Assembly (NCBI RefSeq): GCF_004348975.1
Contig: NZ_SMFP01000001.1
Location: 256,701 to 320,700, forward strand
DNA: 64,000 bases
Source: Antarcticimicrobium sediminis
Lineage (GTDB): Bacteria; Pseudomonadota; Alphaproteobacteria; Rhodobacterales; Rhodobacteraceae
Direction: 5' to 3'
The first letter of the stretch is position 1; every line of letters begins with the position of its first letter. This document shows, piece after piece, positions 60,143 through 64,000 of the stretch. The notes under the pieces are model-generated. The model was given only the letters and a program-made list of their open reading frames with translations. It was not told the DNA's origin and made no database searches. The translations under genes and the position numbers were made by a program.

Positions 60143-61978
60143 ATGCAGCCCTTCGCCGTCCCGCTGTTCGAAAAGACCCCGACCTTCGAAAAACCCGAGA
60201 CCGGCGCCGCTCCGCTGGGCAACCTGCCGGAGTGGGATCTGAGCGATCTCTACACCAGCGAGAATGCCCCCGAGATGAAGCGCGATCTGGACTGGCTGGA
60301 ACAGGCCTGCGCCAGTTTCGCCACCGATTACGAGGGCAAACTGGCCGAGCTTGATGCCAAGGGCCTGCTCGACTGCGTGCTGCGCGACGAAAAGATTTCT
60401 CAGGTCGCGGGGCGCATCATGTCCTACGCCGGATTGCGCTATTACCAGCAGACCACCGATGCGGAGCGAGCCAAGTTCCTGTCCGACTGTCAGGAAAAGA
60501 TCACCAATTTCACCACGCCGCTGGTGTTCTTCTCGCTGGAACTGAACCGGCTCGAGGATGACCACCTCACCGCCCTGATGGCCGAGAACGCCGATCTGGC
60601 GCGCTACGAGCCGGTGTTCCGCCGCATCCGCGCGATGAAACCCTATCAGCTCTCCGACGAGCTGGAGAAATTCCTGCATGATCTCGGCGTGGTCGGCGAC
60701 GCCTGGGAACGGCTGTTCGACGAAACCATCGCCGGGCTGGAATTCGAGGTGCAGGGCGAAACGCTGGGCATCGAAGGCACCCTGAACCTGCTGACAGAGC
60801 AAGACCGCGACACCCGCGAGGCCGCCGCGCAGGAGTTGGCCCGCGTCTTTGGCGACACGATCAAGACCTTTGCCCGGGTGCATAACACCCAGGCCAAGGA
60901 AAAAGAGATCGTCGATCGCTGGCGCGGCATGCCGAGCGCACAGATGGCCCGCCACCTGAGCAACGATGTGGAGCCAGAGGTGGTCGAGGCCCTGCGCAGC
61001 GCCGTCGTCGCCGCCTACCCGCGCCTCAGCCACCGCTATTACGAGCTCAAGCGCAAATGGCTTGGTCTGGACCGGATGCAGGTCTGGGATCGCAACGCGC
61101 CGCTGCCGATGGAGCAAACCCGCAAAGTCGGCTGGGACGAAGCCGAACAGATGGTGATGAGCGCCTATAGCGCCTTTGATCCGCGCATGGGCGAGATCGT
61201 CGCGCCGTTCTTCTCCAAGGGCTGGATCGACGCCGGGGTCAAACCGGGCAAGGCGCCGGGCGCCTTTGCCCACCCCACCGTGACCGACGCGCACCCCTAT
61301 GTGCTGCTGAACTATCTGGGCAAGCCGCGCGACGTGATGACGCTCGCGCATGAACTGGGCCACGGCGTGCACCAGGTGCTGGCCGCCGGTCAGGGCGAAC
61401 TGCTGTCCTCCACCCCCCTGACGCTGGCCGAAACCGCCAGTGTCTTCGGCGAGATGCTGACCTTTCGCAAGATGCTCGACACCGCCAAGGACCAGGGCGA
61501 GCGCAAGGTGCTGCTGGCCGGCAAGGTCGAGGATATGATCAACACCGTGGTACGCCAGATCGCGTTCTATGATTTCGAATGCAAACTGCATGCGGCGCGG
61601 CGCGGTGGCGAGCTCACCCCCGACGACATCAACGCCCTGTGGATGTCTGTGCAGGCCGAAAGCCTCGGGCCGTCATTCGACTTCATGGATGGCTACGAAA
61701 CCTTCTGGGCCTATGTCCCCCATTTCGTCCACTCGCCCTTCTACGTCTATGCCTATGCCTTCGGCGACGGCTTGGTGAACGCGCTCTACTCGGTCTATGC
61801 CGAAGGGGCGGAAGGGTTCGAGGACAAGTATTTCGACATGCTCAAGGCGGGCGGATCCAAACACCACAAGGAACTGCTAGCCCCCTTCGGCCTCGACGCC
61901 TCCGATCCCAAGTTCTGGGACAAGGGGTTGAGCATGATCGAAGGCTTTATCGACGAATTGGAAGCGATGGAGGACTAA
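60143..61978 (+). CDS. pepF: M3-family oligoendopeptidase F
   Basis: 611-residue zinc metallopeptidase that degrades short oligopeptides in the cytoplasm. The zinc motif is HELGHG in LAHELGHGVHQVL (about 402-407), with the third ligand in LAETASVFGEML (about 429-440). The N-terminal 190 residues (LPEWDLSDLYTSENAPEMKR) are the usual PepF helical cap. ATG 60143 follows an AGAGG-like stretch. Its 3' neighbour is convergent. Confidence 0.95.
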   Translation: MQPFAVPLFEKTPTFEKPETGAAPLGNLPEWDLSDLYTSENAPEMKRDLDWLEQACASFATDYEGKLAELDAKGLLDCVLRDEKISQVAGRIMSYAGLRYYQQTTDAERAKFLSDCQEKITNFTTPLVFFSLELNRLEDDHLTALMAENADLARYEPVFRRIRAMKPYQLSDELEKFLHDLGVVGDAWERLFDETIAGLEFEVQGETLGIEGTLNLLTEQDRDTREAAAQELARVFGDTIKTFARVHNTQAKEKEIVDRWRGMPSAQMARHLSNDVEPEVVEALRSAVVAAYPRLSHRYYELKRKWLGLDRMQVWDRNAPLPMEQTRKVGWDEAEQMVMSAYSAFDPRMGEIVAPFFSKGWIDAGVKPGKAPGAFAHPTVTDAHPYVLLNYLGKPRDVMTLAHELGHGVHQVLAAGQGELLSSTPLTLAETASVFGEMLTFRKMLDTAKDQGERKVLLAGKVEDMINTVVRQIAFYDFECKLHAARRGGELTPDDINALWMSVQAESLGPSFDFMDGYETFWAYVPHFVHSPFYVYAYAFGDGLVNALYSVYAEGAEGFEDKYFDMLKAGGSKHHKELLAPFGLDASDPKFWDKGLSMIEGFIDELEAMED

Positions 61979-62030
61979 CGCCCCCTCGCTGACATTGAAC
62001 AGGCAGGCGGCGTGCAAAGCGCGCCGCCGC

Positions 62031-62300
62031 TTACTTCAGCTGGCTGTCCTTGGACCCGCGCCGGTTGATGCCGCCGCGGGCCTGACGGACGCCGTCGCGC
62101 TCCTGCTGACACTCGATACACAGCTTCACGCCGGGGATTGCCGCGCGGCGCGCTTCGGGGATCGGTTCCTCGCATTCGGCGCAATGGGTCAGGCTCTCGC
62201 CCACCGGTCCGCGCCGCGCCTTGAGCCGCGACAGCTCGTCATTGATCGAAGCTTCGATCTGTTCGCTCACCGCGCCATCGCGCGTCCAACCACCGGCCAT
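62031..62300 (-). CDS. DksA/TraR C4-type zinc-finger protein
   Basis: 89 residues. The zinc-finger cysteines are HCAECEEPI and LCIECQQERDG (four Cys in two CxxC pairs, as in DksA/TraR). The N-terminus is a short helix rather than the long DksA coiled coil, so it is a short-form relative. Such proteins act through the RNA polymerase secondary channel, but the short form is often uncharacterised. Start ATG 62300; the C-terminus is basic (RRGSKDSQLK). Confidence 0.85.
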   Translation of the reverse strand: MAGGWTRDGAVSEQIEASINDELSRLKARRGPVGESLTHCAECEEPIPEARRAAIPGVKLCIECQQERDGVRQARGGINRRGSKDSQLK

Positions 62301-62377
62301 GTCAGCCCCTCCTGATCGCCTGAATCTAGGCGGCTCTTGCGCATTTGCCTAGAGCGGTGACGCCGACAGCCCTGAAT

Positions 62378-62440
62378 TTTCCTTTCACCGAAAATATCCC
62401 GGGGGAGACGCGGTCCTAGCCGCGGCGGGGGCAGCGCCCC
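62378..62440 (+). repeat. Dispersed intergenic element, copy 4
   Basis: TTTTCCTTTCACCGAAAATATCCC is followed by GGGGGAGACGCGG, a divergent version of the CCGCCGGAGGC core, and a GC-rich tail with GCCGCGGC. It is the most diverged of the four copies. Confidence 0.5.
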
Positions 62441-62505
62441 TTCCTCCCCCAAACACCCCCACCAGCCCCGCGGCGACGGCACTCAAACGCACTCAAAATC
62501 GCGCA

Positions 62506-62538
62506 AACAAAAACCCCGCCCTTTCACAAGAGCGGGGT
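62506..62538 (-). terminator. Rho-independent terminator of rpoH
   Basis: Minus strand: ACCCCGC (62532-62538) and GCGGGGT (62513-62519) pair around 12 bases, then TTTTTGTTTG. It lies about 45 bp after the rpoH stop. Confidence 0.85.
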
Positions 62539-62582
62539 CCAAAAGCAGCGGGGTCAATACCGACCCCCGGCCGGGTGCGGCG

Positions 62583-63479
62583 TCACGCCGTGGCCAGCAT
62601 GCCCTTTTCCTTGGCCAGTTCGCGCATCTTCTTCTGCAGCTTTTCAAACGCGCGCACTTCGATCTGACGGATGCGTTCGCGACTGACATTGTACTGCCCG
62701 CTCAGCTCTTCCAGCGTGACCGTTTTCTCGGCCAGCCGCCGCTGCGTCAGGATATCCTTCTCACGATCATTGAGCACGCCCAAGGCCTGCGCCAACAGCT
62801 CGCGCCGCGCTTCCAACTCGTCGCGCGCCTCATAGTCGCCCGCCTGGTCGGCATCCTCGTCCTCCAACCAGTCCTGCCACTGCATGGTGCCCTCGCCCTC
62901 GGACCCCACCGTGGCATTCAGCGAGGCATCGCCACCGGACATCCGGCGGTTCATGCTGATCACCTCTTTCTCGGTCACCCCGAGATCATGCGCGATTCGC
63001 TGGACATTCTCCGGGCGCAGGTCGCCCTCTTCCAGCGCCCCGATCTTGGCCTTGGCCTTGCGCAGGTTGAAGAACAGCTTTTTCTGCCCGCTGGTGGTCC
63101 CCAGCTTCACCAGCGACCACGAGCGCAGGATGTATTCCTGAATCGAGGCGCGGATCCACCACATCGCATAGGTGGCCAGCCGGAATCCCTTTTCCGGGTC
63201 GAACCGCTTGACCGCCTGCATCAGGCCCACGTTCGCTTCCGAGATCACCTCGGCCTGCGGCAGACCATAGCCGCGATAGCCCATGGCGATCTTGGCGGCC
63301 AACCGCAGGTGGCTGGTCACCATCCTGTGGGCCGATGCGGTGTCCTGCTCCTCGACCCAGCGCTTGGCGAGCATGTATTCTTCTTCAGGCTCCAACAGCG
63401 GAAACTTGCGGATCTCCTGCATATAACGGTTCAGACCGCCTTCCGGGGTCGGGGCCGGCAGATTTGCATAGTTTGCCAT
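62583..63479 (-). CDS. rpoH: RNA polymerase sigma factor RpoH (sigma-32)
   Basis: Heat-shock sigma factor. 298 residues from ATG 63479, the length of Rhodobacter RpoHI. The N-terminus has LNRYMQEIRKFPLLEPEEEYMLAKRW. The RpoH box QKKLFFNLRKAKAK (about 130-143), absent from housekeeping sigmas, and region 2 HLRLAAKIAMGYRGYGLP are clear. Region 4 carries the HTH TLEELSGQYNVSRERIRQIEVRA. A longer frame to 63509 (GTG) exists. A sigma-32-like element lies just upstream at 63519-63547, suggesting autoregulation. A strong terminator follows. Confidence 0.96.
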   Translation of the reverse strand: MANYANLPAPTPEGGLNRYMQEIRKFPLLEPEEEYMLAKRWVEEQDTASAHRMVTSHLRLAAKIAMGYRGYGLPQAEVISEANVGLMQAVKRFDPEKGFRLATYAMWWIRASIQEYILRSWSLVKLGTTSGQKKLFFNLRKAKAKIGALEEGDLRPENVQRIAHDLGVTEKEVISMNRRMSGGDASLNATVGSEGEGTMQWQDWLEDEDADQAGDYEARDELEARRELLAQALGVLNDREKDILTQRRLAEKTVTLEELSGQYNVSRERIRQIEVRAFEKLQKKMRELAKEKGMLATA

Positions 63480-63518
63480 TGTTGTCTGTCGTCCTCGATG
63501 TTTATTCACTTAACATTT

Positions 63519-63547
63519 ACCTAGGCAGGCCACGCGGCCCTTTCAAG
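63519..63547 (-). promoter_or_regulatory. Sigma-32-like promoter of rpoH
   Basis: Minus strand: CTTGAAA (63541-63547), 14 bp, then GCCTAGGT (63519-63526). The -35 and the spacing are the same as at lon, while the -10 is weaker. Start near 63512, about 33 nt before the ATG. Confidence 0.55.
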
Positions 63548-63719
63548 GGGACCATCCATCCGGACTTGCCACACTATACCTTACACGCCAACGCGGCACA
63601 GTTCCGTCGCAGGGATCGCATTTTTAGCACAGACTTGACGTCTCAGCTTGGGCAAATCGGCCCCGTGCCGCATGTAATCTTCATGCAATTTCGCATGAAA
63701 CGCCTGCAAATTTTCCGAA

Positions 63720-63765
63720 TTTGATGCTCTGCTCCGTGGGATTTTGATGCTCTGCTCCGTGGGAT
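63720..63765 (+). repeat. 23-bp perfect tandem duplication
   Basis: A 23-bp unit beginning TTTGATGCTCTGCTCC occurs at 63720-63742 and again at 63743-63765 with no difference. It lies 35 bp upstream of the last gene in the window and could be a tandem regulator site or a slip duplication. The remainder of the 63548-63799 gap shows no gene. Confidence 0.85.
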
Positions 63766-63799
63766 ACAGTAGCCACGCTCGAACCCAAGGTCCGCCGAA

Positions 63800-64000
63800 A
63801 TGCCCCAGCTTCACAATGTTTTGACCGCCCCGACACCGGCCCTCTTGCCGGAATCGACCAGAGTGCTCTTCACCGCCGCCGGGTTGCTTTATCTCGTCAT
63901 CATCAGCTGCGGCGTCTGGAGCGAAGGCATCGCGCGCGGCGCGCTGATTACCCCCGGCCTCCCCGAGCTCAGCCAAAAGGCCATCACGGCGGCGCCGGTT
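63800..64000 (+). CDS. Uncharacterised membrane protein, N-terminal part (cut by window edge)
   Basis: ATG 63800 is followed by 67 residues open to the window end. A hydrophobic segment FTAAGLLYLVIISCGVW is at about 24-40. The 5' region is short and polar (LHNVLTAPTPALLPESTRV). I do not recognise the family. AAGG lies about 9 bp before the ATG. A 23-bp tandem duplication lies just upstream. The rest of the gene is outside the window. Confidence 0.6.
   Translation, partial: MPQLHNVLTAPTPALLPESTRVLFTAAGLLYLVIISCGVWSEGIARGALITPGLPELSQKAITAAPV

Overview
The window comes from a GC-rich alphaproteobacterial chromosome, most likely a member of the Rhodobacterales (Roseobacter/Rhodobacter group). 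The signs are a C4-pathway 5-aminolevulinate synthase of exactly 407 residues, FnrL-type boxes on heme genes, an RpoH sigma factor, a CarD regulator, FdxA, a tripartite TRAP transporter, aerobic-type CobT/CobS, and many small intergenic elements of the kind that recur in this group. Most of it is core chromosome. I see no integrase, transposase, CRISPR array or phage module, and nothing that is clearly a new multi-gene system.

Layout. 1-6500: the end of an NnrU-like gene, hemN with an FnrL box, an RNA methyltransferase, a 109-bp repeat array, and a dctPQM TRAP operon on the minus strand. 6981-17157: acs-adk, a flavin reductase, apbC/mrp, ispG-rodZ, hemA with a perfect FNR palindrome, and an M20 peptidase. 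17223-24330: two uncharacterised membrane proteins, two identical tRNA-Asp genes, dnaJ/cbpA-cbpM, a large CHASE/PAS histidine kinase that looks less GC-rich than its neighbours, and two tRNA-Val genes that look like a duplicated transcription unit. 24330-34062: an HU-like protein, the hflK-hflC-DUF2065 cluster, gor, rpiA, an OYE-family oxidoreductase, sdaA, a DMT exporter and thiamine diphosphokinase. 34201-43320: a 770-residue acidic protein of unknown function, lon with a heat-shock promoter, an SLC13 transporter, a truncated haemoglobin divergent from an HxlR regulator, and tgt. 43617-54620: a fused RimB-like protease/RimK ligase, sufT and an A-type Fe-S carrier, tpiA, hppD divergent from an Lrp regulator, a Kef-type antiporter, cobT/cobS, an ion channel with a zinc ribbon, carD and fdxA. 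54685-64000: an S4 protein and a SUV3-like helicase, a TPR protein, an SCP2 protein with a hydrolase, pepF, a DksA/TraR zinc protein, rpoH, and the start of an unknown membrane protein.

How the parts connect. Heme synthesis (hemN, hemA) appears to be under oxygen control through FnrL boxes. Proteostasis genes (lon, rpoH, dnaJ-cbpM, hflKC, carD, dksA-like) are well represented, and both lon and rpoH carry CTTGAAA-type sigma-32 promoter candidates with the same 14-nt spacing. Acs produces AMP and the adjacent Adk removes it. The truncated haemoglobin and the HxlR regulator share a palindromic operator candidate. hppD and its divergent Lrp regulator share a cluster of related half-sites.

The most promising leads for something undescribed are the acidic two-domain protein at 34201-36513, the haemoglobin/HxlR-SCP2 pair, the repeat array next to dctM, and a dispersed intergenic element seen four times. 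All functions are inferred from sequence reading alone; no database search was run.
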